Assembly (NCBI RefSeq): GCF_006783905.1
Contig: NZ_VFPE01000001.1
Coordinates: 1-64,000 of the forward strand
Direction of reading: 5' to 3'
Length of the DNA: 64,000 nt
Source of the DNA: Microbacterium kyungheense
GTDB taxonomy: Bacteria > Actinomycetota > Actinomycetes > Actinomycetales > Microbacteriaceae
Part shown: piece by piece, positions 8,716-19,063 of the stretch
Layout: every line of letters starts with the position of its first letter
Position numbering within the stretch: position 1 is the first letter of the stretch
Translations under genes and position numbers: made by a program
The notes under the pieces: generated by a model
Databases searched by the model: none
What the model was told of the DNA's origin: nothing
What the model saw: only the letters and a program-made list of their open reading frames with translations

Positions 8716-8811
8716 TCCGGCGCGTCGCCGCCGCAGACCGGGCGTGTCGGCCGACCCCGATACAGTGGGGCACACCGTCAGCTCTGATCAGCGCTTGAGA
8801 GGCACCGCCCG

Positions 8812-10278
8812 ATGATCACCATCACGATCGATGCGACGTGGTGGGTGGTGCTGGTCTTCGTACTCGACATCATCATCCGTGTCACGGCGATCATCGTGGT
8901 GCCGCGCAACCGCCGTCCGACGGCGGCGATGGCGTGGCTGCTGGCGATCTACTTCATCCCGATCATCGGGGTGTTCCTGTTCCTGCTCATCGGCAACCCG
9001 CGGCTGCCGCGCAAGCGCCGGCGCAAGCAGGAGCGCATCAACGACTACATCCACGACACGAGCGAATCGCTCGATTTCGGCACCCTGCGCCCGCACGCGC
9101 CGGCGTGGTTCAGGTCGCTCGTGACCCTCAACCGAAACCTCGGCGCGATGCCGCTCGCCGGTGACAACGCGGCGCACCTCATCCCGGACTACCAGGAGAG
9201 CCTCGATGCGATGGCCGACGCCATCCGCGCCGCCGAGCGCTTCGTGCACGTCGAGTTCTACATCCTGCAGACGGATGCGGCGACCGACAACTTCTTCCGC
9301 GCCCTCGAAGAGGTCGCCGCGCGCGGCGTGACGGTGCGCGTGCTGCTGGATCACTGGGCGAACCGCGGAAAGCCGTTCTACCGCAAGACGCTGCGGCGGC
9401 TGACCGACATGGGGGCGCAGTGGCATCTGATGCTTCCGGTGCAGCCGCTCAAGGGCAAGTACCAGCGGCCCGACCTGCGCAACCACCGCAAGCTCCTCGT
9501 CGTCGACGGCCGTGTCGCGTTCACGGGATCGCAGAACGTCACCGCCTCCACGTACAACCTTCGCAAGAACATCAAGCGCGGCCTGCACTGGGTCGACCTC
9601 ATGGCCCGGATCGAAGGGCCGGTCGTGGCATCCGTCAACGCGGTGTTCCTCAGCGACTGGTACTCCGAGACCGACGAAGTGCTCACCGAGCAGATCGACC
9701 TGTTCGACGTGACCGCCGGTCCGGGCGACCTGGACTGCCAGATCGTGCCGTCGGGCCCGGGGTTCGAGTTCCAGAACAACCTCAAGCTGTTCGCGGGCCT
9801 GCTGTACGCGGCGCAGCGCCAGATCATCGTCGTCAGCCCGTACTTCGTGCCCGACGAGGCGATGCTCCTCGCGATCACGACGGCCTGTCAGCGCGGCATC
9901 CACGTCGAGCTCTTCGTGTCGGAGGAGGGCGATCAGGCCATCGTCTACCACGCGCAGCGCAGCTACTACGAGGCTCTGCTGCGCGCCGGAGTGAAGATCT
10001 GGATGTACAAGAAGCCGTTCATCCTGCACACCAAGAGCCTCACGATCGACGACGAGGTCGCCATCATCGGGTCGAGCAACATGGACATGCGCTCGTTCGG
10101 TCTCAACATGGAGATCTCGATGCTCGTGCGCGGCGAGGAGTTCGTCCAAGAGATGCGCACGGTCGAAGACATGTACCGCTCGCTGTCGCGGGAGCTCACG
10201 CTCGACGAGTGGGAGAAGCAGCCGCTGCGTTCCACCGTGCTCGACAACCTCGCGCGTCTCACGTCGGCGCTGCAGTGA
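8812..10278 (+). CDS. cls: Cardiolipin synthase
   Basis: The 488-residue product has two N-terminal membrane helices (about residues 9-30 and 40-60) and two phospholipase-D domains. The first HKD site is HRKLLVVD (about residue 226) followed by GSQN, the second HTKSLTID (about residue 404) followed by GSSNMDMRSF. This is the bacterial Cls arrangement: two phosphatidylglycerols, or PG and CDP-diacylglycerol, are combined into cardiolipin at the inner face of the membrane. The ATG at 8812 follows TTGAGAGGCACC, which supplies a GAGAGG ribosome site. Length fits the family. Confidence 0.93.
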   Translation: MITITIDATWWVVLVFVLDIIIRVTAIIVVPRNRRPTAAMAWLLAIYFIPIIGVFLFLLIGNPRLPRKRRRKQERINDYIHDTSESLDFGTLRPHAPAWFRSLVTLNRNLGAMPLAGDNAAHLIPDYQESLDAMADAIRAAERFVHVEFYILQTDAATDNFFRALEEVAARGVTVRVLLDHWANRGKPFYRKTLRRLTDMGAQWHLMLPVQPLKGKYQRPDLRNHRKLLVVDGRVAFTGSQNVTASTYNLRKNIKRGLHWVDLMARIEGPVVASVNAVFLSDWYSETDEVLTEQIDLFDVTAGPGDLDCQIVPSGPGFEFQNNLKLFAGLLYAAQRQIIVVSPYFVPDEAMLLAITTACQRGIHVELFVSEEGDQAIVYHAQRSYYEALLRAGVKIWMYKKPFILHTKSLTIDDEVAIIGSSNMDMRSFGLNMEISMLVRGEEFVQEMRTVEDMYRSLSRELTLDEWEKQPLRSTVLDNLARLTSALQ

Positions 10279-10403
10279 CGGTTGCGCTCGGCGGATCGTG
10301 ACCGGCACGTTATCGAGAGGCTGAGATTCCGGGCGCGTTTGCGACACCATAGGGGAAGACGGATGCCTCGGGGGTGGGCGTCCGCTGAACCGAGGAGGCT
10401 CGC

Positions 10404-11153
10404 ATGGCTGTCCGTTCCCGTTCACTCGTCGCAGGTGTGGGTCTGATGCTGCTCGCCGCCGGTGTGCTCGCCGCGTGCGCGACCCCGGCGGGATCCGGCA
10501 CGGCGTCCACGCCGAGCTCGACGCCCTCGGCATCCGCATCCGGCGGATCGGGCGGCGAGCTCGAGGTCGACGCCGCGTGGGTCGACGGCGGTCGCATGAT
10601 CGCGCTCGTGACCGAGGGGTCGTCCTCGACCGACTGCATCCCGGTGGCGGGCGAGACCTCCTACGAGAACGGCGTGCTCGAGGTCGAACTGGTCGCGCCG
10701 CCGGCCGCCACCGTCTGCACCGCCGACTACGTCTCTCGGGCGACCCTCGTGGGCGTGCCCGAAGGCGTGGACCCGACGCAGGACCTCGAGATCCGGCTCA
10801 CCGGCGCGTACACCGGCGACACCGACCTCGACGGCGTCGCAGGCCTCGCGGCCGGTGGAGAGACCGACTACCAGCCGAGCGCGGGCTGGGCCGACGACGG
10901 CCAGTTCGTGATCGTCACGTGGGGGTCATCGACCTGCGTTCCGGTGATCTCGGACGTCGCCGCGACGAGCTCGACCGAGGTCACCGTCACGTTCGCGACA
11001 CCCCCGGCCGGCCAGGCCTGCACGATGGACATGGTGCCGCGCGCCCTGGTGGCACAGGTCACCGACGAGCTCGACGACGACACCGACGTCTTCGCGATCC
11101 TGACGGGCGACCAGTACGACAACGTGCGCATCCCGATCATCGGCCACGACTGA
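10404..11153 (+). CDS. Lipoprotein with two repeated extracytoplasmic halves
   Basis: The 249-residue product has a signal peptide ending in the lipobox VLAAC (cysteine about residue 26), then a serine/threonine-rich linker to residue 50. Two related halves follow: residues 53-140 (AAWVDGGRMIALVTEG, CIPVAGE, VCTADYVSRATLVGVP, LTGAYTGDT) and 155-245 (AGWADDGQFVIVTWGS, CVPVISD, ACTMDMVPRALVAQVT, LTGDQYDNV). Each half has a cysteine pair in the same place, suggesting internal duplication with one disulfide per half. The ribosome site GAGGAGG lies at 10392-10398. The family is unknown to me; it probably sits on the outer face of the membrane. Confidence 0.8.
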   Translation: MAVRSRSLVAGVGLMLLAAGVLAACATPAGSGTASTPSSTPSASASGGSGGELEVDAAWVDGGRMIALVTEGSSSTDCIPVAGETSYENGVLEVELVAPPAATVCTADYVSRATLVGVPEGVDPTQDLEIRLTGAYTGDTDLDGVAGLAAGGETDYQPSAGWADDGQFVIVTWGSSTCVPVISDVAATSSTEVTVTFATPPAGQACTMDMVPRALVAQVTDELDDDTDVFAILTGDQYDNVRIPIIGHD

Positions 11154-11159
11154 CGACCT

Positions 11160-11196
11160 GATTCCGGGATGCCGCGGCCGGCGGCATCCCGGAATC
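11160..11196. terminator. Bidirectional hairpin terminator
   Basis: A perfect 16-base inverted repeat (11160-11175 with 11181-11196) with a 5-base loop lies between the lipoprotein gene and the oppositely oriented XRE gene. It starts 7 bases after one stop and ends 3 bases from the other, so it can serve both. The stem contains GGATGCCG/CGGCATCC, as does the terminator after clpC. Confidence 0.85.
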
Positions 11197-11198
11197 CC

Positions 11199-11429
11199 TC
11201 AGTCGGCGCGCACCAGCAGCTCGCCGATCTCGCAGTCGAGGGCGCGGCAGATCGCCGAGAGCGTCGAGTACCGGATCGCGCGGGCGCGGTCGTTCTTGAG
11301 GATCGACAGGTTCACGACCGACACTCCCACGAGCTCCGACAGCCGGGTGAGCGTCATGCCGCGCGCGTCGAGCAGCTCGTCGAGACGGCAGTGGACTCCC
11401 GAGGGTCCTTCGTCCTCGGCGGGGCTCAT
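11199..11429 (-). CDS. XRE-family helix-turn-helix regulator (YozG-like)
   Basis: The 76-residue product is almost entirely a Cro/C1-type helix-turn-helix: LDELLDARGMTLTRLSELVGVSVVNLSILKNDRARAIRYSTLSAICRALDCEIGELL. Short regulators of this kind follow DUF2975 membrane genes in many bacteria (YozG with YoaS in Bacillus). Here it is the last gene of a three-gene operon, overlapping the membrane gene by four bases. The direct-repeat operator upstream of the first gene (12691-12719) is the likely target, giving autoregulation; this is inference. Confidence 0.9.
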   Translation of the reverse strand: MSPAEDEGPSGVHCRLDELLDARGMTLTRLSELVGVSVVNLSILKNDRARAIRYSTLSAICRALDCEIGELLVRAD

Positions 11430-12049
11430 ACCAGCCCCTCGGTGTCGCGCTGCAGCCGCACGCCGCGGCGGAAGGCGCGGCCCACGATGCCGACCGAGAC
11501 GCCGGCGGCCCACGCGGGTGCGAACGCCCAGAACTGCGCACCGAGGTCGGCGCCGACGTCCTCCGCGCCGATGGCGGCGAGGACGCCGTTGCGGCCGAGG
11601 GTGTCGAAGAACAGCACGGCGCCCGCGCCCAGCACGATCGACCAGCCGATGACGTCGAACGCCCGCGCCGTGGCCGGCACGAAGATCCGCCCCCGCAGCA
11701 GGCTGAACGCCACGAACACCACCGCCGCGATCACCAGGAGCGCGGCGATCGCCCCGACGACGATCGACAGCACGATCGCGGTGACCGAGACCGCGTTCAC
11801 CCCCGGTGCGATCACGAGCGCCTGCGTGATGAATCCCTCCACCCCGGCGGTCTCGGAGCCCAGCGAGGCGTCGACGGGCACCTGGTCGACATCGAACGTC
11901 CACGCGATCCCGCCGGGCCGGAACACGTCCACGGCCCGCAGCACGGCGGCGACGATCACCACCACGGCGGCGAGGGCCCCGATGACGATGACCGTCACCG
12001 CATCCGCGGTCTCGGATCGAGTGGATGCCGCATCCTGACGCTCCGCCAT
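11426..12049 (-). CDS. DUF2975-like membrane protein (second of pair)
   Basis: The 207-residue product has four membrane helices (about residues 18-40, 80-115, 130-150, 170-190) with an extracytoplasmic loop between the first two. It ends RLQRDTEGLV, nearly identical to the end of the upstream protein (RLQRETEGLV), and shares the topology, so the two are tandem paralogues. It resembles DUF2975 proteins, which pair with small XRE regulators. Start choice: ATG 12049 shares its A with the upstream TGA stop; a GTG at 12052 is the alternative. Function is unknown, perhaps sensing the membrane for the XRE protein. Confidence 0.75.
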   Translation of the reverse strand: MAERQDAASTRSETADAVTVIVIGALAAVVVIVAAVLRAVDVFRPGGIAWTFDVDQVPVDASLGSETAGVEGFITQALVIAPGVNAVSVTAIVLSIVVGAIAALLVIAAVVFVAFSLLRGRIFVPATARAFDVIGWSIVLGAGAVLFFDTLGRNGVLAAIGAEDVGADLGAQFWAFAPAWAAGVSVGIVGRAFRRGVRLQRDTEGLV

Positions 12050-12678
12050 CACACCAGGCCTTCCGTCTCACGCTGCAGCCGCGTGCCGATCTCGAACGCC
12101 ATCGCGACCAGTGCGAGGGCGAAGCCCCATCCCACGGGGGCGAGGTCGAGCTGCAGCAGGAACGTCCAGAACACGTCGGTGACGGCCTCGTCGGTTGCGG
12201 CCAGCTGCTCCACGAGCATCGCCCTGCCCCAGGCGCCCGCGAGCTGTCCGAGCCCGCCCGCGATCACGAGGCATGCCGCGATGCCGATCGCGGCCGGCAT
12301 CGACGCCCGGAACGGCTTCGCCCGGATCAGCGAGACGCCCAGCCACCACGCGATCGCGCAGACGCCGATCGTCGCGAGGGCGGGGAGCGCCCCCTCGAGC
12401 AGCAGCAGCCAGCCGACACCGGTCGGCACCGTCGTGAACGTCACGTCGGCGGACGTGTAGACCGCCGCCGTCACGTCCGCGACGCCGTCGAGTCCTTCGA
12501 CGTCGCCGCCGGTCACCGGCATGGCGATGGTGGGGGTCTCGCCGAACAGGACGATCGCCCGCTGCACGATCGCCACGAGAGCCGCGACGCCGACGCTGAC
12601 CGCGCCGGTGGCGATCAGCCCGAGCGCGATCCCTTCCCCGAGCGACACGTGAGTGCGCGGTGTGGACTGCATGACCAT
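12049..12678 (-). CDS. DUF2975-like membrane protein (first of pair)
   Basis: The 209-residue product has four membrane helices (about residues 15-40, 90-112, 120-142, 170-200) and a long extracytoplasmic loop after the first. It ends RLQRETEGLV, like its downstream paralogue. The frame is open to ATG 12690, but that start lies directly against the operator and contains GGAG at 12685-12688, which is well placed as ribosome site for ATG 12678; ATG 12672 is also possible. It is the first gene of an operon with a second membrane protein and an XRE regulator, each overlapping the next. Confidence 0.72.
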   Translation of the reverse strand: MVMQSTPRTHVSLGEGIALGLIATGAVSVGVAALVAIVQRAIVLFGETPTIAMPVTGGDVEGLDGVADVTAAVYTSADVTFTTVPTGVGWLLLLEGALPALATIGVCAIAWWLGVSLIRAKPFRASMPAAIGIAACLVIAGGLGQLAGAWGRAMLVEQLAATDEAVTDVFWTFLLQLDLAPVGWGFALALVAMAFEIGTRLQRETEGLV

Positions 12679-12690
12679 CCTCGTCTCCAT

Positions 12691-12719
12691 ATCGATAAAC
12701 GTTGTTATCGAAAAACGTT
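12691..12719. promoter_or_regulatory. Direct-repeat operator of the XRE/DUF2975 operon
   Basis: Two copies of a 13-base word, ATCGATAAACGTT (12691-12703) and ATCGAAAAACGTT (12707-12719), are separated by GTT, a 16-base period, in an AT-rich patch within very GC-rich DNA. The repeat ends directly upstream of the first possible start of the minus-strand operon. Placement and spacing suit a site for a small XRE dimer, most simply the operon's own regulator. Confidence 0.6.
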
Positions 12720-12883
12720 AAACCCAGTGGATGCCGCAGCGCAACCCTTCGACCGCGTCAGGGACGGCGACGTCCGTCGCTATGCCCACGGCGAACACGG
12801 CCGTGGGCTCCCGAGTGCCTCGTTACCCTCGATGTAAGGCGCAGTGGGCTCACCGCCCGAGACGCCCCGGAGGAGTGAACGAG

Positions 12884-15409
<2,526 letters not shown>

Positions 15410-15423
15410 CGCGCGACGCACAG

Positions 15424-15466
15424 ACGGACGAAGAGCGGATGCCGACGGCATCCGCTCTTCGTCCGT
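15424..15466 (+). terminator. Terminator of clpC, perfect 20-bp hairpin
   Basis: The inverted repeat 15424-15443 / 15447-15466 is perfect over 20 bases with a 3-base loop and begins 15 bases after the clpC stop. There is no clear T-tract. The stem contains GGATGCC/GGCATCC, as in the hairpin at 11160. Confidence 0.85.
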
Positions 15467-15514
15467 CCGCCGGTCGCTGAGCGACCACCGGAGTGCGGGC
15501 TCTACGCTGGACGG

Positions 15515-16018
15515 GTGGCAGAGTTCACGATCCGGCCGGCGCGCACGCCCGATGTCCGTCGCATCCAGGCGCTTCTCGAGCCGTTCGTGCAGCGGCGCAT
15601 CCTCCTCGGCAAGGACCTCGTCGTGCTGTACGAGGCGACGCAGCAGTTCCTCGTCGCCGAGGACGCCGACGGCGAGCTCATCGGCTGCGGCGCGCTGCAC
15701 GTCATGTGGGAGGACCTCGGCGAGGTGCGCACCCTCATCGTCGCCGACGGCTGGCTGCATCACGGGGTCGGCCGGGCGATCGTGGAGCGCCTGGAGCAGA
15801 ACGCCCGCACGCTCGGGCTTTCGCGGCTGTTCTGCCTCACCTTCGAAGTCGACTTCTTCACGCGCCGCGGCTTCGAGCCCATCGGCGAGCAGATCGTCGA
15901 CCCCGACGTGTATTCGCAGCTCATCCGCTCCCCTGACGAGGGTGTCGCCGAGTTCCTCGACCTGGCCCACGTGAAGCCGAACACGCTCGGCAACACCCGC
16001 ATGCTCAAGCGGCTCTGA
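15515..16018 (+). CDS. GNAT acetyltransferase, short N-acetylglutamate synthase type
   Basis: The 167-residue product has a single GNAT fold: FTIRPARTPDVRRIQALLEP, EDADGELIGCGALHV, the acetyl-CoA-binding region VRTLIVADGWLHHGVGRAIV (a variant of RxxGxG) and LTFEVDFFTRRGFEPI. It resembles the short ArgA-type N-acetylglutamate synthases of actinobacteria such as Mycobacterium tuberculosis Rv2747, which start arginine synthesis. No arginine genes are nearby, so the role rests on similarity. It starts at GTG 15515, 48 bases after the clpC terminator. Confidence 0.8.
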   Translation: MAEFTIRPARTPDVRRIQALLEPFVQRRILLGKDLVVLYEATQQFLVAEDADGELIGCGALHVMWEDLGEVRTLIVADGWLHHGVGRAIVERLEQNARTLGLSRLFCLTFEVDFFTRRGFEPIGEQIVDPDVYSQLIRSPDEGVAEFLDLAHVKPNTLGNTRMLKRL

Positions 16019-16096
16019 CGTGCCGGCAACCTGGGGGTTTGCCCGCCGGGCGCGTGCCGGATCGGGATGCCGCCGACCGCGGTCTAGCCTGTCAGC

Positions 16097-16801
16097 ATGA
16101 CCGGCACCACCGCGCGACGTCGCCACTCCCCGGCGGTCTACCGTCGCCGGCGCGTCGTGCTGCTCATCGCGCTGCTCGTGATCGCGGGCGTCGTGTGGCT
16201 CCTGATCGCGCAGCCGTGGGCGGGGGCCGCAGGCGAACCGACCGCGAAGGACGACACGTCCACGTCGAAGCAGAACCAGACGGACTCGCTGCCGGTTCCC
16301 TCGTCGGGCGCCACGGATGCCGCCGGCGACGCGGGGGCCACCCCCGGAGCGACGGACGGTGCCGCATCGCCGACGCCCGGCGCCACGCCGACCGCGCTGC
16401 CGTGCGTGGCCGGAGACATCGCGGTCGAGGCCGTCACGTCGGCAGACACGTACTCGGGCGACCAGGCCCCGCAGTTCACCATCACCCTCACCAACAACGG
16501 CCCCGACTGCACGCTCAACGTCGGCACGAGCGGCCAGTCCTTCACGGTCACGAGCGGTGACGACGTGTGGTGGCGCTCCACGGACTGCCAGAGCGAACCC
16601 AGCGACATGATCGTGACGATCGCGGCAGGGCAGACCGTGTCGAGCGCCTCGCCGCTGGCGTGGGACCGCACGCGCTCCGCCGTCGGCACGTGCGCCGACG
16701 CCACCCGCCCCCGCGCCCCCGGCGGCGGGGCCTCGTACAACCTGTCGGTCGAGATCGGCGGCATCCCGTCGACCCAGCCGAAGCAGTTCCTGCTCTACTG
16801 A
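16097..16801 (+). CDS. Membrane-anchored extracytoplasmic protein
   Basis: The 234-residue product has a basic N terminus (RRRHSPAVYRRRR), one membrane helix at about residues 22-42, a low-complexity Ser/Thr/Gly/Pro/Ala linker to residue 105, and a folded domain with PQFTITLTNNGPDCTLNVG and VWWRSTDCQSEPS that looks like an immunoglobulin-type beta sandwich with paired cysteines. The anchor plus linker plus beta domain design is common on actinobacterial surfaces. A domain of unknown function is likely. It stands alone between two plus-strand transcription units. Confidence 0.75.
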   Translation: MTGTTARRRHSPAVYRRRRVVLLIALLVIAGVVWLLIAQPWAGAAGEPTAKDDTSTSKQNQTDSLPVPSSGATDAAGDAGATPGATDGAASPTPGATPTALPCVAGDIAVEAVTSADTYSGDQAPQFTITLTNNGPDCTLNVGTSGQSFTVTSGDDVWWRSTDCQSEPSDMIVTIAAGQTVSSASPLAWDRTRSAVGTCADATRPRAPGGGASYNLSVEIGGIPSTQPKQFLLY

Positions 16802-16988
16802 GCCTGCGTCCGCGCTGCCCGCTCCGAGAAACCGCGGAGCGGGGCGTCCCCCCGGACCGCCCCGCTCCCCGCACCGGGTGTTGGCCGAACAACCGGTCGT
16901 GCGTGCTTTCGACGATTGTCATCCCTATTGGTACGCTGTGTCTACCTTTGAGGCAGAACTTTTGTGGGGACGGTGGGATTTGGGTTCC

Positions 16989-17726
16989 ATGAGAAAGCCG
17001 GTGATCGGCCTGACGACCTACCTTGAGGTGGTGACGCAGGACGTCTGGCACGAACGGGCGGCGTTCCTGCCCGAGCCGTACATGACCTCGGTGACGGCGG
17101 CGGGCGGCATCCCCGTGCTGCTGCCACCGCAGCCGGCCGCAGACGACGTGGTCGACGCCGTGCTCGATCGCCTCGACGGGCTGCTGCTCACCGGCGGGCT
17201 CGACGTGGACCCCGAGCTGTACGGCGCCGACCGGCACCCGCTCACCGACCCGGCACGACCCGACCGCGACGAGTGGGAACTGACGCTCTTCCGTGCCGCT
17301 GAACGCCGCCGGATGCCCGTCCTCGCCATCTGCCGCGGACTGCAGCTCGTCAACGTCGCGCGCGGCGGCACACTTCACCAGCACCTGCCCGACGAGCTCG
17401 GCACCGAGCGGTACTGCATCGGCGGCGGCGAATACGCCATCAACGAGGTCGTCGTCGACGAACGATCGCGGCTCGCGGAGCTCATCGGCGCGGGAGAACT
17501 CGACGTGCACAGCTACCACCACCAGGGCATCGACCGGCTGGGGGCGGGGCTCGTCGCCTCCGCCCGCAGCGAAGAGGGGCTGGTCCAGGCGTTCGAGTCC
17601 GACAGCGACGACTACGTCGTGGGCGTGCAGTGGCACCCCGAAGAGAACGGCGACGATCGCCGGCTGTTCGAGGGGCTCGTGGCCGCGGCATCCGCCTTCT
17701 CTCTGGAATCCGCCCTGCGGTCATGA
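16989..17726 (+). CDS. Gamma-glutamyl-gamma-aminobutyrate hydrolase family protein (PuuD-like)
   Basis: The 245-residue product is a class I glutamine-amidotransferase-like hydrolase of the C26 family. Signature elements are PVIGLTTYLE at the start, GLLLTGGLDVDPELYG, the nucleophile elbow VLAICRGLQLVNVARGG (Cys about residue 113) and the catalytic His-Glu pair in VGVQWHPEEN near residue 218. Family members cleave gamma-glutamyl-GABA in putrescine breakdown. ATG 16989 is chosen; an in-frame GTG/ATG region from 16878 adds a non-conserved leader lying in an AT-rich, promoter-like stretch (about 16905-16975). It overlaps the following FadR-type regulator by four bases. Confidence 0.88.
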   Translation: MRKPVIGLTTYLEVVTQDVWHERAAFLPEPYMTSVTAAGGIPVLLPPQPAADDVVDAVLDRLDGLLLTGGLDVDPELYGADRHPLTDPARPDRDEWELTLFRAAERRRMPVLAICRGLQLVNVARGGTLHQHLPDELGTERYCIGGGEYAINEVVVDERSRLAELIGAGELDVHSYHHQGIDRLGAGLVASARSEEGLVQAFESDSDDYVVGVQWHPEENGDDRRLFEGLVAAASAFSLESALRS

Positions 17727-18439
17727 CCGACGCGCCCCTGGCCGAGGTGCGGCGCGCCGTCTATCGGCCGGTGCGGGAAGGCAACGCCCTCGAAGACACC
17801 ACCGCACGGCTCGTGCAGACCGTGCGCCTCGGTGTGGTCCCACCGGGCGAGTCGCTCCCTTCGGAGCGCGACCTCGCCGCGATGTACGCGGTGAGCCGCG
17901 ACACGGTCCGCGAGGCGATCCGCGAGCTGGCGGACGCCGGGTACCTGGTGCGGCGCCGCGGCCGTTACGGCGGCACGTTCGTCGCCGACCCGCTTCCGCA
18001 GCCGGAGAACCCGCGCCAGGTCACGGCCGAAGAACTGGAGGACGTGCTCGGCATGCGCCGTGTGCTCGAAGCCGGTGCCGCCCGTGCCGCTGCCGCCCGC
18101 ACGCTGGACGCCGCCGCCCGCGACGAGCTCTGGGCGCGGTACGAAGCCGTCGCGGCGGCCACCGAGTCCGACTACCGCCGACTCGACACGCAGCTGCACC
18201 TGGCCATCGCCGAGGCCGCCGGCATCCCGTCGCTCGTCGCGCTCGCCGCAGAGAACCGGGCCCGCGTCAACGAGTGGCTCAACACCTTCCCGCTGCTGCG
18301 CCGCAACATCGAGCACTCGAACGCGCAGCACGAACGCATCGTCACCGCGATCCTCGCGGGGCGGCCCGACGCCGCCGTGGCCGTGATCCTCGAGCACCTC
18401 GCGGGATCGGAGGCGCTGCTGCGCGGGTTCCTCTCGTGA
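17723..18439 (+). CDS. GntR-family regulator, FadR/FCD type
   Basis: The 238-residue product has an N-terminal winged helix (residues 18-88: ESLPSERDLAAMYAVSRDTVREAIRELADAGYLVRRRGRYGGTFVA) and a C-terminal helical FCD ligand domain with the metal-site pattern around LDTQLHLAIAEAAG and HSNAQHERIVTAI. It overlaps the gamma-glutamyl-GABA hydrolase gene (ATGA), so it is co-transcribed and probably controls that catabolic unit in response to a small acid. The effector is unknown. Confidence 0.92.
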   Translation: MTDAPLAEVRRAVYRPVREGNALEDTTARLVQTVRLGVVPPGESLPSERDLAAMYAVSRDTVREAIRELADAGYLVRRRGRYGGTFVADPLPQPENPRQVTAEELEDVLGMRRVLEAGAARAAAARTLDAAARDELWARYEAVAAATESDYRRLDTQLHLAIAEAAGIPSLVALAAENRARVNEWLNTFPLLRRNIEHSNAQHERIVTAILAGRPDAAVAVILEHLAGSEALLRGFLS

Positions 18440-18456
18440 CCCGTCGTTAGGCTGGT

Positions 18457-18870
18457 GTGGTGGCAGGCAAGAAGCGCGTGAAGAAGGCGAAGGAACCGCT
18501 CGAGTTCCGCAACACGCAGCTGGTCGACGCGCTGCAGACGCAGGACATGGCGGCGGTCGCCTTCGCGCTGCGCCACGGTCCGACCGTCGTGCCGCTCATG
18601 AAGCCCGGGCAGCGCGACAACCCGCTCGACGTCGGCGAGGTCTGGACCTACCGCGACCCGAACACCGGCGATCTCGCACTGCTGCTCTTCAGCGACGCCG
18701 CGCACAAGCCCGCGGCGCTGCCGCCCGCCGTCGCCCTGCAATCGCCGGGATGGCTGCGTGCCTTCCTCGAGACGCACAAGGACAGCATCACGACGGTGTT
18801 CTTCGACATCGCGGGGCCGCACCCCCTGCAGGCGGCGCCCGTCGACATCATCGCGGCGCTCGACGCCTGA
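18457..18870 (+). CDS. SseB-like domain protein (tentative)
   Basis: The 137-residue product begins with a lysine-rich stretch, followed by a single alpha/beta domain: ALRHGPTVVPLM, GDLALLLFSDAAHKPAALPP, GWLRAFLETHKDSITTVFFD and HPLQAAPVDIIAAL. The pattern resembles the N-terminal domain of SseB proteins, but the match is by eye and modest. The start may be GTG 18457 or the next codon GTG 18460. It follows the FadR-type gene after 17 bases and may be transcribed with it. Confidence 0.6.
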   Translation: MVAGKKRVKKAKEPLEFRNTQLVDALQTQDMAAVAFALRHGPTVVPLMKPGQRDNPLDVGEVWTYRDPNTGDLALLLFSDAAHKPAALPPAVALQSPGWLRAFLETHKDSITTVFFDIAGPHPLQAAPVDIIAALDA

Positions 18871-18937
18871 TCGCGGCATCCACGACACTCCGGCCGGGGT
18901 GCGTCGCGCCGGCCCGGCGATTCGGCATGCTCACGGG

Positions 18938-19042
18938 GTGGAATACCTCCTGGTGGGCATGGTGTGCGCAGCCGGACTCGTGATCCCGATCGCGCTCGGC
19001 TTCATCGACCCGGAGCGGCGCCGCCGCCCGCGCGGCCGCTGA
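18938..19042 (+). CDS. Very small membrane protein (34 aa, tentative)
   Basis: From GTG 18938 a 34-codon frame encodes VEYLLVGMVCAAGLVIPIAL, then GFIDPERRRRPRGR: one membrane helix and a strongly basic cytoplasmic tail following the positive-inside rule. It ends 21 bases before the GH43 gene, which has its own GGAGG ribosome site in between. No clear ribosome site is seen for the small frame itself. It could be chance. Confidence 0.4.
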   Translation: MEYLLVGMVCAAGLVIPIALGFIDPERRRRPRGR

Positions 19043-19063
19043 CCCATCCGTCCTGGAGGACCC

